DNA from: Bacteroides intestinalis DSM 17393 | GTDB lineage: Bacteria > Bacteroidota > Bacteroidia > Bacteroidales > Bacteroidaceae | Direction of reading: 5' to 3' | Assembly: GCF_000172175.1 (NCBI RefSeq) | Contig: NZ_ABJL02000008.1 | Span: forward strand, 2,480,001 to 2,544,000 | Length of the DNA stretch: 64,000 bases | Part shown: positions 7,374 to 15,674 of the stretch, in pieces | Position numbering within the stretch: the stretch's first letter is position 1 | Layout: every line of letters begins with the position of its first letter | Notes under the pieces: generated by a model | What the model saw: the letters and a program-made list of their open reading frames with translations, nothing else | What the model was told of the DNA's origin: nothing | The model's database searches: none | Translations under genes and position numbers: made by a program

Positions 7374-10106
7374 ATGAAATTAAAGTATTTAGCACTATCA
7401 GTTTGTGCTGCTACATTCATGTCTTGCAACAGTGACAAACCTGTTGCGGCAGACCCGACTCTAAAAGATATTCTCGGTAATAAATTCCTCGTTGGTGTCG
7501 CCATCAATTCCGAACAGGCTGTGGGTCGCGACACCAGCGGAGTCGATGTGGTACGCCGTCACTTCAACTCCATTGTGGCCGAAAACTGCATGAAAAGTGA
7601 AGTGATACACCCGGAAGAAGACAGATATGACTTTAGCCTGGCAGACGAATTCGTTAAGTTCGGCGAGGATAACGGAATGTTCATCATCGGGCATTGCCTG
7701 GTGTGGCATTCCCAACTCTCACCTTGGTTCTGCGTAGATGCCGATGGAAAGAATGTTTCACCCGAAGTCCTGAAAGAGCGGCTGAGAAGCCATATCCATA
7801 CCATCGTAGGCAGGTACAAAGGTCGCATTAAAGGCTGGGACGTAGTAAACGAAGCCATCGAAGGAGACGGAAGCTACCGCAAAAGCAAGTTCTACGAGAT
7901 ACTGGGAGAAGAATATATCCCGCTGGCTTTCCAATATGCACATGAGGCAGACCCGGAAGCGGAACTCTACTATAACGACTACGGCATGCATGAACCGGGA
8001 CGCCGCGATGCGGTGGTGCGCATGGTCAACTCACTTAAGGAAAAAGGATTGCGCATAGATGCCGTAGGTATGCAGGGACACATGGGATTGGATTACCCAA
8101 GCATAGGTGAATATGAAACCAGCATTTTCGCCTTTGCCTCCACAGGTGCTAAAGTGATGATAACGGAATGGGACATGAGTGCTTTGCCAACCGTAAACCG
8201 CGGAGCAAATATTGCCGACAAAGTAGCCTTTGAGAAAGCCTTAAATCCCTATCCCGAAGCTCTGCCGGATAGTGTTTCCAATCTGTGGAATGCACGTATG
8301 AAATCGTTCATGGAACTTTTCATAAAGCACTCGGACGTCATTACACGCGTAACCGCCTGGGGAGTATCGGACGGTGACTCCTGGAAGAATGACTGGCCCG
8401 TACCGGGAAGACGGGAATATCCCCTACTCTTCGACCGTAACTATCAGCCTAAGCCCTTCCTTAAAGAAATTCTGGAACCAAGAGTAGCTAAATTCTACGA
8501 ATTCAGCTACTCAATTGACAATTCACAATTGACAATTGACAATTCTATGCAGCGTGACAGCGCAGCCAATTGTCAATTGTCAACTGTCAATTGTCAATTG
8601 CAAAACCCCATTTTACCGGGTTGTTACCCTGACCCGAGCATCTGCCGCGTAGGAAACGACTATTATATGGTCAACTCCTCTTTCGCCTTCTACCCCGGTG
8701 TACCCATCTGGCACAGCACAAATCTGACGAACTGGGAACAACTGGGCTACGTCCTCAACCGCCCCTCACAGTTGCCTATGTACGACGGCTTGCGCATCAG
8801 TGGCGGTATCTATGCTCCGGACATCAAATACAATCCTCACAACGGACTGTTCTATCTGATCACTACAGCCGTAGACGGTGGCGGCAACTTCTTCGTCACC
8901 ACGGATGATCCGAAGAAAGGAAGCTGGAGTGATCCCACTTTCTTGCCCGAAGTGGGCGGTATCGACCCCGGATTTCTCTTCGACGAAGACGGGAAAGCAT
9001 ACATTGTGAACAATGACGGTCCTGCAGGAAAGCCCGAATATGACGGTCACCGCGCTATCTGGATCCGCGAATTTGACTGGAAAAACGGTTGTACCGTAGG
9101 AAAACAGAAGATGATTGTTGACGGGGGCGTAGACAAAACCCGGCACCCCATTTGGATAGAAGGTCCACACCTCTACCACATCAACGGCACATACTATCTG
9201 ATGGCTGCCGAAGGTGGAACAGGTCCCAACCACTCGGAAGTGATCTTCACCTCTGCGTCTCCGTTTGGTCCTTTCAAACCTTGTGCCATCAACCCGATAT
9301 TGACGCAACGCGGCTTGCCGGGCGACCGTCCCAACCCGGTTACCTGCGTCGGTCATGCCGACCTGGTAGAAACTCCCGCTGGTGACTGGTACGCCGTCTT
9401 CCTCGGTGTTCGCCCCTACCGCGACGGTCATGACGTGATGGGACGCGAAACTTTCATGCTCCCGGTGACCTGGAAAGAGAATCAACCCATTATTCTTCCT
9501 GAGGGTGACGTCATCACTTATACCGCCGACCGCTCCTACGGTCCTGCCCCACTATGGACAGCAAACGGACTGGCTAAAGAAGCATTTTTTATCCGCACTC
9601 CACTGGTGCCCTGCTACAGTATAAACGATAAAGGGCAGTTGGAAATGACCGCCAGCAGCACTGATCTTAACCAAAAGCGTCAGCCCGCCGCCATCGGTCG
9701 CTGGATCAACAATTGGACATTCACAGCTCAGACCGGCTTGGACTTCGTGCCACAACAGCCGAAGGATTTCGCAGGCATCATCTGTTTCCATGATGATAAT
9801 TGCTATATTCGCTTCGGAAAGACATTGGACAAAGACGGCAAACCCGTCATGCTTCTGGAAACATACAGCCATGGCAGACTGTGCAGCCAAGCCGGCAGCC
9901 CGCTAACCTGGACAGATGGGAAAGTATATCTGAAAGTAGAAGGTGATAATGCAGTAAACTATACCTTCTGCTACTCCACCAGTCCTAAAGGTAGCTGGAC
10001 ACAAGTAGGCGAACCCGTCTCCGCCGACCTGATAAGCACGCAGACAGCCGGCGGTTTCACCGGAACCATGGTCGGCATTTATGCCACAGGAAACTATACG
10101 AATTAA
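7374..10106 (+). CDS. GH10 xylanase - GH43 beta-xylosidase/arabinofuranosidase fusion lipoprotein
   Basis: The 910-residue product begins with a lipoprotein signal ([14 protein letters not shown], Cys about residue 18). Residues about 28-378 are a compact GH10 domain with acid/base Glu160 in GWDVVNEA and nucleophile Glu265 in MITEWDM. About 30 linker residues follow, then a GH43 five-blade propeller from about residue 410 (Asp420 in YPDPS, Glu596 in IEGPHLY) and a C-terminal concanavalin-like beta-sandwich typical of GH43 xylosidases (about 720-905). The linker is encoded by an inverted repeat at 8512-8600. The enzyme could cut xylan internally and release xylose or arabinose from the products. 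An ATG at 8547 is in frame just before the GH43 part but would give no signal peptide. The gap to the next gene is 19 bases. Confidence 0.93.
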   Translation: MKLKYLALSVCAATFMSCNSDKPVAADPTLKDILGNKFLVGVAINSEQAVGRDTSGVDVVRRHFNSIVAENCMKSEVIHPEEDRYDFSLADEFVKFGEDNGMFIIGHCLVWHSQLSPWFCVDADGKNVSPEVLKERLRSHIHTIVGRYKGRIKGWDVVNEAIEGDGSYRKSKFYEILGEEYIPLAFQYAHEADPEAELYYNDYGMHEPGRRDAVVRMVNSLKEKGLRIDAVGMQGHMGLDYPSIGEYETSIFAFASTGAKVMITEWDMSALPTVNRGANIADKVAFEKALNPYPEALPDSVSNLWNARMKSFMELFIKHSDVITRVTAWGVSDGDSWKNDWPVPGRREYPLLFDRNYQPKPFLKEILEPRVAKFYEFSYSIDNSQLTIDNSMQRDSAANCQLSTVNCQLQNPILPGCYPDPSICRVGNDYYMVNSSFAFYPGVPIWHSTNLTNWEQLGYVLNRPSQLPMYDGLRISGGIYAPDIKYNPHNGLFYLITTAVDGGGNFFVTTDDPKKGSWSDPTFLPEVGGIDPGFLFDEDGKAYIVNNDGPAGKPEYDGHRAIWIREFDWKNGCTVGKQKMIVDGGVDKTRHPIWIEGPHLYHINGTYYLMAAEGGTGPNHSEVIFTSASPFGPFKPCAINPILTQRGLPGDRPNPVTCVGHADLVETPAGDWYAVFLGVRPYRDGHDVMGRETFMLPVTWKENQPIILPEGDVITYTADRSYGPAPLWTANGLAKEAFFIRTPLVPCYSINDKGQLEMTASSTDLNQKRQPAAIGRWINNWTFTAQTGLDFVPQQPKDFAGIICFHDDNCYIRFGKTLDKDGKPVMLLETYSHGRLCSQAGSPLTWTDGKVYLKVEGDNAVNYTFCYSTSPKGSWTQVGEPVSADLISTQTAGGFTGTMVGIYATGNYTN
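8512..8600 (+). repeat. Intragenic inverted repeat made of AATTGACAATT-type units, encoding the GH10-GH43 linker
   Basis: The left arm (8512-8544) and right arm (8568-8600) are 33 nt each and match as reverse complements at 31 of 33 positions, with a 23-nt loop. Each arm is built from iterated TTGACAAT or ATTGTCAA units. The sequence is open in frame and encodes a polar Ser/Asp/Asn/Gln linker. It looks like an intergenic palindromic repeat captured inside a coding region. Confidence 0.9.
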
Positions 10107-10125
10107 CCTTTAAAATTATAGAGTC

Positions 10126-11103
10126 ATGAAGAAAGAAAAAAGATACTTGGTACCCGGAGATTATATGGCAGATCCTGCCGTTCATGTGTTCAACGACCGC
10201 CTTTACATCTACCCTTCCCACGACTGGGAAAGCGGTATCCCCGAAAATGACAACGGTGACCATTTCAATATGAAAGACTACCACGTCTTCTCTACCGATG
10301 ACCCCATGAAAGGTGAAATCGTAGACCATGGCCTGGTACTCACCACCGAAGATATCCCCTGGGCAGGACGCCAGCTTTGGGATTGCGACGTAGCTGAGAA
10401 AGACGGCAAGTATTATATGTATTTCCCCCTGAAAGACCAGAACGATATCTTCCGTATCGGCGTTGCCATCAGCGACCGTCCCGAAGGGCCGTTCATTCCC
10501 CAACCCGACCCGATGCGCGGAAGTTACAGTATAGACCCTGCCGTTCTGAATGATGGAGACGGTAACTATTATATGTACTTCGGTGGTCTGTGGGGCGGAC
10601 AATTGCAACGCTATCGCGACAACAAAGCCCTGGAAAGTGGAGCTACTTTCCCCGCAGACAACGAACCGTCCATCCCCGCACGGGTTGCCCGCCTCAGTGC
10701 GGACATGCTGCAATTTGCCGAAGAACCTAAAGCCATAGTGATTCTGGACGAAAACGGACAACCGCTGACAGCCGGAGACAACGAACGCCGTTTCTTCGAA
10801 GCAAGCTGGATGCACAAGTATAATGGAAAATATTACTTCTCCTACTCTACCGGTGATACTCACCGCCTGTGCTACGCCGTTGGTGACAATCCTTATGGTC
10901 CTTTCACCTATCAGGGAGTAATCCTGACTCCGGTGGTAGGTTGGACTACCCACCACTCCATTGTGGAATACCGGGGCAAATGGTATCTGTTCCATCACGA
11001 CAGCGTGCCTTCCGGCGGACGCACCTGGTTGCGCAGCCTCAAAGTATGCGAACTGGAATACGACGCCGACGGAAAGATCGTCACCATTGAAGGACTGGAT
11101 TAA
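10126..11103 (+). CDS. GH43 family glycosidase, cytoplasmic-type (xylosidase/arabinofuranosidase)
   Basis: This 325-residue single-domain GH43 has no signal peptide. The five-blade propeller signature shows a catalytic-base Asp in YMADPAVHVF (about residue 17), a transition-state Asp near YSIDPAVL and an acid Glu in FFEASWMHKYNGKYYFSYS. It is most like the short GH43 subfamily 1 group, which acts on arabinoxylan or xylo-oligosaccharides. The lack of a leader suggests it finishes imported oligosaccharides in the cytoplasm, after the symporter two genes upstream. It lies 19 bases after the fusion gene and 17 bases before the oxidoreductase. Confidence 0.9.
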   Translation: MKKEKRYLVPGDYMADPAVHVFNDRLYIYPSHDWESGIPENDNGDHFNMKDYHVFSTDDPMKGEIVDHGLVLTTEDIPWAGRQLWDCDVAEKDGKYYMYFPLKDQNDIFRIGVAISDRPEGPFIPQPDPMRGSYSIDPAVLNDGDGNYYMYFGGLWGGQLQRYRDNKALESGATFPADNEPSIPARVARLSADMLQFAEEPKAIVILDENGQPLTAGDNERRFFEASWMHKYNGKYYFSYSTGDTHRLCYAVGDNPYGPFTYQGVILTPVVGWTTHHSIVEYRGKWYLFHHDSVPSGGRTWLRSLKVCELEYDADGKIVTIEGLD

Positions 11104-11120
11104 CCGTTGCCCGATAGAGT

Positions 11121-12101
11121 ATGGATACTGTCAAAATAGGTATTATAGGTACCGGATGGATTGCCGAAAAGATGGCAATCACCCTCGAAGGAATGGAGGG
11201 AGTAGAAGCTTATGCAGTCTCTTCCCGCCAATTGCAGACTGCCCGTGACTTTGCCGACCGGTGGGGTTTCACCCGTGCCTACGGTTCCTATGAAGAAATG
11301 CTGGATGATGAAGAGGTGGAGTTGGTATATGTTGCCACTCCCCATTCCCATCATTTCGAACATGCACGTATGAGTCTGCTGAAAGGCAAAGCGGTTTTAT
11401 GCGAAAAGGCATTCACCGCCAATGCCCGTCAGGCGGAAGAACTGCTGAATCTTGCCAAAGAAAAGGAACTCTTCATCACCGAAGCTATCTGGACACGTTA
11501 CATGCCCCTATCGCAAACCATCAATGACCTTGTAAACGGTGGAATCATCGGACGTCCCATGACGCTATCCGCCAATCTGGGTTACCCAATCGGCAACCGT
11601 GAGCGCCTCCGCCAACCGGCACTGGCAGGCGGGGCTCTGCTCGACCTGGGAGTATATGCACTGAACTTTGCTTCCATGGTTTTCGGGACGGACGTAGAGC
11701 GTGTCACCTCCACCTGCGTAAAGACCGATACCGGAGTCGATGCACAGAATAGTATAACTCTTACATTCAAGGATGGGAAAATCGCTGTACTGCACAGCAG
11801 TATGCTGAGTATGACCGACCGTCAAGGCATCATCTCCGGTGACAAAGGCCATCTGATCATTGAAAATATCAACAATCCGCAACGAATCAGGGTGGTAACG
11901 GAAGATTATAAGACAGTAGTTGTCTACAACTGTCCGCCACAGATCACCGGCTACGAGTACCAGGTATATGCATCCATGGAAGCTCTGAGGAACGGGTGGC
12001 TCGAATCTCCCTATATGCCTCACACCGAAACCCTGCGCATCATGCGCATGATGGATGACTTACGCCGCGAATGGGGAGTACGCTACCCCGCCGATGAATA
12101 A
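11121..12101 (+). CDS. Gfo/Idh/MocA-family NAD(P)-dependent sugar oxidoreductase
   Basis: The 326-residue protein opens with a Rossmann dinucleotide motif, IGIIGTGWIAEKM, followed by VYVATPHSHH and the family catalytic block CEKAFT (the EKP-type lysine). The C-terminal alpha/beta domain carries the GGALLDLGVYALNF motif of the dihydrodiol/xylose-dehydrogenase-like branch. No signal peptide is present, so it is cytoplasmic. Family members oxidise or reduce sugars, inositols and uronic-acid derivatives. A role on xylose, arabinose or methyl-glucuronate released by the neighbours is plausible, but the substrate cannot be read from the sequence. It is co-transcribed with the GH43 (17-base gap) and the GH67 gene (21-base gap). 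Confidence 0.88.
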   Translation: MDTVKIGIIGTGWIAEKMAITLEGMEGVEAYAVSSRQLQTARDFADRWGFTRAYGSYEEMLDDEEVELVYVATPHSHHFEHARMSLLKGKAVLCEKAFTANARQAEELLNLAKEKELFITEAIWTRYMPLSQTINDLVNGGIIGRPMTLSANLGYPIGNRERLRQPALAGGALLDLGVYALNFASMVFGTDVERVTSTCVKTDTGVDAQNSITLTFKDGKIAVLHSSMLSMTDRQGIISGDKGHLIIENINNPQRIRVVTEDYKTVVVYNCPPQITGYEYQVYASMEALRNGWLESPYMPHTETLRIMRMMDDLRREWGVRYPADE

Positions 12102-12122
12102 ACCAACCAATACTTCTTGTTT

Positions 12123-14153
12123 ATGAAAAAACTGCTCTCTTTATTCTTATTATTATCTTGTTTACTCGGCACCGTATCCGCGGAAGACGGCAGCCGCTTG
12201 TGGCTCCGGCAATCGACAGATGCCCACGCACAAATTACAGCGCCTCGCCAGTCTCCGACACTAAACATAGCCGTCCGTGAACTGAAACAGGCATGGAAAG
12301 GGCTCCCCGTTACACTTGTACTGAAGAAAGACAAACAGCTATCTTCCGAAGGCTTCCGCATACGACAGGTAAATGGAAAACTCACTGTTACTTCTCCCAG
12401 CGAAACGGGTCTGCTTTATGCTGCCTATCACTTGATCCGCCTGCAAGAAATGCGGAACTTCGGAAAGCCTTCGGAAACAGACCAGGAAATAACGGAGAAT
12501 CCTGCCTATGACCTCCGTATTCTCAACCATTGGGACAACCTCGACCGCAGCATTGAGCGCGGTTATGCCGGCAAATCTCTCTGGAACTGGGAAGAACTGC
12601 CCGGCACGCTCTCCGACAGATATGAAGCTTATGCCCGTGCCAATGCCTCCATCGGAATCAATGCAACGGTGCTGAACAATGTAAATGCTTCTTCTAAAAT
12701 CCTTTCCGCCGAATATCTGGAAAAGGTAAAGGCTCTGGCAGACGTATTCCGTCCTTACGGCATCAAGGTGTATCTCTCTATCAACTTTGCCTCCCCCATG
12801 CAACTGGGCGGGCTTTCCACAGCCGATCCTTTGGACAAAGATGTCATCGCCTGGTGGAAGCAGAAAGTCAAAGAGATCTACCGCACCATCCCTGACTTCG
12901 GTGGCTTCCTGGTAAAAGCCAATTCCGAAGGACAGCCCGGTCCGTGCGACTTCAACCGTACACATGCCGAAGGCGCCAATATGCTGGCAGATGCATTGAA
13001 GCCCTATAAAGGTATTGTCATGTGGCGCGCTTTCGTCTACAGCCCAACAGATGCAGACCGCGCAAAGCAAGCTTATCTGGAATTCCAGCCTTTGGATGGA
13101 CAATTCCGCGACAATGTCATCGTACAGATAAAGAACGGTCCGGTCGACTTCCAGCCTCGCGAACCGTATAGTCCTTTATTCGGTGCTATGCCCCGGACTC
13201 CGCAGATGGTTGAGTTCCAGATTACACAAGAATATCTGGGCTTCTCCAATCACCTTGCCTATCTTGCCCCGATGTGGGAAGAGTTCTTCGACTTTGTGAA
13301 GCCGTCTTCACTGAAAGCCATAGCAGGCGTCGCCAATATAGGTACGGATACAAACTGGTGCGGTCATCCTTTCGCCCAAGCCAACTGGTACGCTTTTGGG
13401 CGCATGGCCTGGAATCCTTCCCTGACATCAGGAACAATCGCAGAGGAATGGCTGAAACAGACTTTCTTCGATGTAAGTAATCCTAAACATGCACCCATTG
13501 CCTATGAAGTACATAACATGATGATGGAAAGCCGTGAGGCTGTGGTAGACTATATGATGCCACTCGGACTACATCACCTCTTTGCATGGGGTCACCACTA
13601 CGGCCCGGAACCTTGGTGCGACGTGCCCGGTGCACGCCCCGACTGGATGCCGTCTTACTATCATAAAGCAGATAAACAGGGGATAGGTTTCGACCGCAGT
13701 CATACGGGTAGCAATGCTACAGCCCAATATCCCGATTCACTCTGCCGCCTTTACGATGACATCCGTACCTGTCCGGATGAGTATCTCTTATGGTTCCATC
13801 ATGCCCCTTGGCAACACACCATGCAAAGCGGACGTACTTTATGGGACGAGCTTTGCTATCGCTACGATCATGGTGTACAGCAGGTAAGAAGCTTTCAGAA
13901 AAAATGGGATCTGGTCGAGAACTATATCGATGCGGAACGTTTCAAGGATGTACAGTCACGTCTGAAGATACAGGCACGTGATGCCGTATGGTGGAAAGAT
14001 GCCTGTCTGCTATACTTCCAGGAATTTTCGGGTATGCGTGCCCCTTACGAAGTGGAAAGACCGATACATGAATTGGAAGACTTGAAGCAAGTGAAACTTC
14101 CTATTAATAACCATGAATGCCCGACACCCAAAATGCTGAATGAAAGAAGATAA
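12123..14153 (+). CDS. GH67 alpha-glucuronidase
   Basis: The chosen start is ATG 12123; the frame is also open from a TTG at 12117. The product is 676 residues with signal peptide MKKLLSLFLLLSCLLGTVSA, so it is probably periplasmic. It has the GH67 plan: an N-terminal domain (AYHLIRLQ), a central barrel with the conserved acid Glu269 in KANSEGQPGP, the invariant NVIVQIKNGPVDFQPREP-type block, FQITQEYLG, and a helical C-terminal domain. GH67 enzymes remove (4-O-methyl)glucuronic acid from the non-reducing-end xylose of short oligosaccharides, which complements the GH115 at 46484-48982 that acts on internal residues. It is the last gene of the operon; a strong terminator follows at 14176. Confidence 0.95.
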   Translation: MKKLLSLFLLLSCLLGTVSAEDGSRLWLRQSTDAHAQITAPRQSPTLNIAVRELKQAWKGLPVTLVLKKDKQLSSEGFRIRQVNGKLTVTSPSETGLLYAAYHLIRLQEMRNFGKPSETDQEITENPAYDLRILNHWDNLDRSIERGYAGKSLWNWEELPGTLSDRYEAYARANASIGINATVLNNVNASSKILSAEYLEKVKALADVFRPYGIKVYLSINFASPMQLGGLSTADPLDKDVIAWWKQKVKEIYRTIPDFGGFLVKANSEGQPGPCDFNRTHAEGANMLADALKPYKGIVMWRAFVYSPTDADRAKQAYLEFQPLDGQFRDNVIVQIKNGPVDFQPREPYSPLFGAMPRTPQMVEFQITQEYLGFSNHLAYLAPMWEEFFDFVKPSSLKAIAGVANIGTDTNWCGHPFAQANWYAFGRMAWNPSLTSGTIAEEWLKQTFFDVSNPKHAPIAYEVHNMMMESREAVVDYMMPLGLHHLFAWGHHYGPEPWCDVPGARPDWMPSYYHKADKQGIGFDRSHTGSNATAQYPDSLCRLYDDIRTCPDEYLLWFHHAPWQHTMQSGRTLWDELCYRYDHGVQQVRSFQKKWDLVENYIDAERFKDVQSRLKIQARDAVWWKDACLLYFQEFSGMRAPYEVERPIHELEDLKQVKLPINNHECPTPKMLNERR

Positions 14154-14175
14154 GCAACAGCCCTGTTTCAAATAG

Positions 14176-14231
14176 AAAATACAAAAAAGAACAGCTCTAA
14201 TGATACATTGAACTGTTCTTTTTTGTATTTT
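14176..14231 (+). terminator. Strong intrinsic terminator after GH67 (symmetrical)
   Basis: A perfect 19-bp inverted repeat (AAAATACAAAAAAGAACAG at 14176-14194 and its complement at 14213-14231) encloses an 18-base loop and carries A-runs on the left and T-runs on the right. It ends the seven-gene operon and could work in both directions. Confidence 0.9.
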
Positions 14232-14233
14232 TG
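14226..14233 (+). promoter_or_regulatory. -7 box overlapping the terminator, for the C11 peptidase gene
   Basis: TATTTTTG matches TAnnTTTG and is embedded in the right arm of the terminator, 32 bases before the ATG at 14265. No good -33 TTTG lies at 19-21 bp; the nearest TTG is at 14208 with 15 bp spacing, so the match is partial. Confidence 0.45.
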
Positions 14234-14264
14234 TACCTTATGGATATTATAAAGGATATGAAAT

Positions 14265-15452
14265 ATGAATAAAGTAGCATTATTATCTATAAAATGGATA
14301 CGGTTATCACTCTGTCTGATTACTCTCTCTTTCTTTGTACTATCCTGCGAGAAAGATGAAATAGAATCTGTTGAAAACCAAAAGACTTTATTCATGTACC
14401 TACCTTGGTCCACCAATCTGACCAGCAATTTCTACACGAATATCTCGGATATGGAAAAGGCAATCAGCCAGAAAGGACTGAATGGTGAACGGGTCATTGT
14501 ATTTATGTCTACTACTTCAGAAAAAGCAATTCTATTTGAAATAACCTGCAAGAAAGGTAAATGTGAACAAGTTACTCTAAAAGAATATAACAACCCGCCT
14601 TTCACCACCGCCGAAGGAATTACTTCCATTCTCAATGATGTAAAAAGTTTCGCCCCTGCACCCACTTACGCCATGACTATCGGATGTCACGGTATGGGAT
14701 GGCTTCCAGTTCATAGTACAAAAGGACGGGCAAGGACTTCAATAAGAATGCACTGGGAAAACGAAGGCGTTCCACAAACCCGTTATTTCGGCGGTACGAC
14801 AAGTCAATATCAGACAGATATCACTACCCTTGCAGAAGGTATAGCAGATGCCGGAATAAAAATGGAATATATCCTATTCGATGATTGCTACATGTCAACC
14901 ATAGAAGTAGCCTATGACCTGAGATACGTTACGGACTACCTTATTGGTTCCACCTGTGAAATCATGGCTTATGGTATGCCCTATTCTATCATTGGAAAAA
15001 ATTTGATGGGCGAACCAAATTATCAAGCCATCTGTGACGGCTTCTATTCATTCTATTCCACCTATGAAGAAATGCCTTGTGGAACATTAGGCATAACTAA
15101 TTGTGCAGAATTGGATCATCTAGCCGCTATCATGAAAGAAATAAATAACCGGTATACATTTGACCCTTCAAAGCGGAACCAGTTACAACCTTTAGATGGT
15201 TACTATCCGGTAATCTTCTACGATTATGGCGACTATGTAGCACATCTGTGTGATGACGCGTCATTATTAGAAGAGTTTAAAGAGCAGTTAGAACGGGCCG
15301 TACCTTATAAAACGCACACGGAAAATTATTATTCCATGAGTGCGGGAATTAAACCAATCAAAACCTTCTCCGGCATTACCGTATCTGATCCGAGCATAAA
15401 TTCTTTAGCAGCGGATAAAACTGAAACAAGTTGGTATAAAGCAACACACTAA
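14265..15452 (+). CDS. Clostripain-family (C11) cysteine peptidase lipoprotein
   Basis: The 395-residue product has a lipoprotein signal (FFVLSC, Cys about residue 28). The family C11 dyad is visible as His142 in TIGCHGMGW and Cys208 in LFDDCYMS. C11 peptidases of Bacteroides (the fragipain and clostripain relatives) cleave after basic residues and are often secreted. The gene stands between the xylan operon terminator and the regulator and has its own candidate promoter. Its base composition is more AT-rich than the glycosidase operon and close to that of the regulator gene. Whether it serves xylan use, for example by processing surface proteins, is unknown. Confidence 0.85.
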   Translation: MNKVALLSIKWIRLSLCLITLSFFVLSCEKDEIESVENQKTLFMYLPWSTNLTSNFYTNISDMEKAISQKGLNGERVIVFMSTTSEKAILFEITCKKGKCEQVTLKEYNNPPFTTAEGITSILNDVKSFAPAPTYAMTIGCHGMGWLPVHSTKGRARTSIRMHWENEGVPQTRYFGGTTSQYQTDITTLAEGIADAGIKMEYILFDDCYMSTIEVAYDLRYVTDYLIGSTCEIMAYGMPYSIIGKNLMGEPNYQAICDGFYSFYSTYEEMPCGTLGITNCAELDHLAAIMKEINNRYTFDPSKRNQLQPLDGYYPVIFYDYGDYVAHLCDDASLLEEFKEQLERAVPYKTHTENYYSMSAGIKPIKTFSGITVSDPSINSLAADKTETSWYKATH

Positions 15453-15513
15453 ATAGATTGTATACTAGATTAGATAATCCAGAAACCATATTCACACTGA
15501 TTATCAAGCATTT

Positions 15514-15565
15514 ACAAGAAGTTAACTTCCTGTCGACAAGGACTTAACTTCTTGTTGACAAGGTA
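15514..15565. promoter_or_regulatory. 22-bp-phased direct and inverted repeats upstream of the hybrid regulator
   Basis: Two near-identical direct repeats, TTAACTTCCTGTCGACAAGG (15522-15541) and TTAACTTCTTGTTGACAAGG (15544-15563), differ at 2 of 20 positions and lie 22 bp apart. A third ACAAG at 15514 is in the same phase. ACAAGAAGTTAA (15514-15525) and TTAACTTCTTGT (15544-15555) also form a perfect 12-bp inverted repeat. It could be an operator, or the transcript end of the C11 peptidase gene; the phasing favours an operator. Confidence 0.55.
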
Positions 15566-15646
15566 TTCCATGAATCAACTGCTTATTCACTACCCAATAA
15601 GGTATAATTAGTTCACTTTTTAAAAGAATATATAGAGGATATTAAG

Positions 15647-15654
15647 TATATTTG
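15647..15654 (+). promoter_or_regulatory. -7 box of the hybrid regulator gene
   Basis: TATATTTG (TAnnTTTG) lies 20 bases before the ATG at 15675, so the leader would be very short. No clear -33 element is seen at the expected distance, which suggests a weak or activated promoter. Confidence 0.5.
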
Positions 15655-15674
15655 TAGAGTCAAAGTTAATAACT

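Noticed and set aside
8766..9485. Minus-strand 239-codon frame opposite the GH43 half
   Set aside because: It is antisense to a catalytic domain with clear motifs and has no plausible protein features.
10057..10998. Minus-strand 313-codon frame opposite the GH43 gene
   Set aside because: It overlaps the whole of a clear GH43 gene; its sequence is a reverse-frame artefact.
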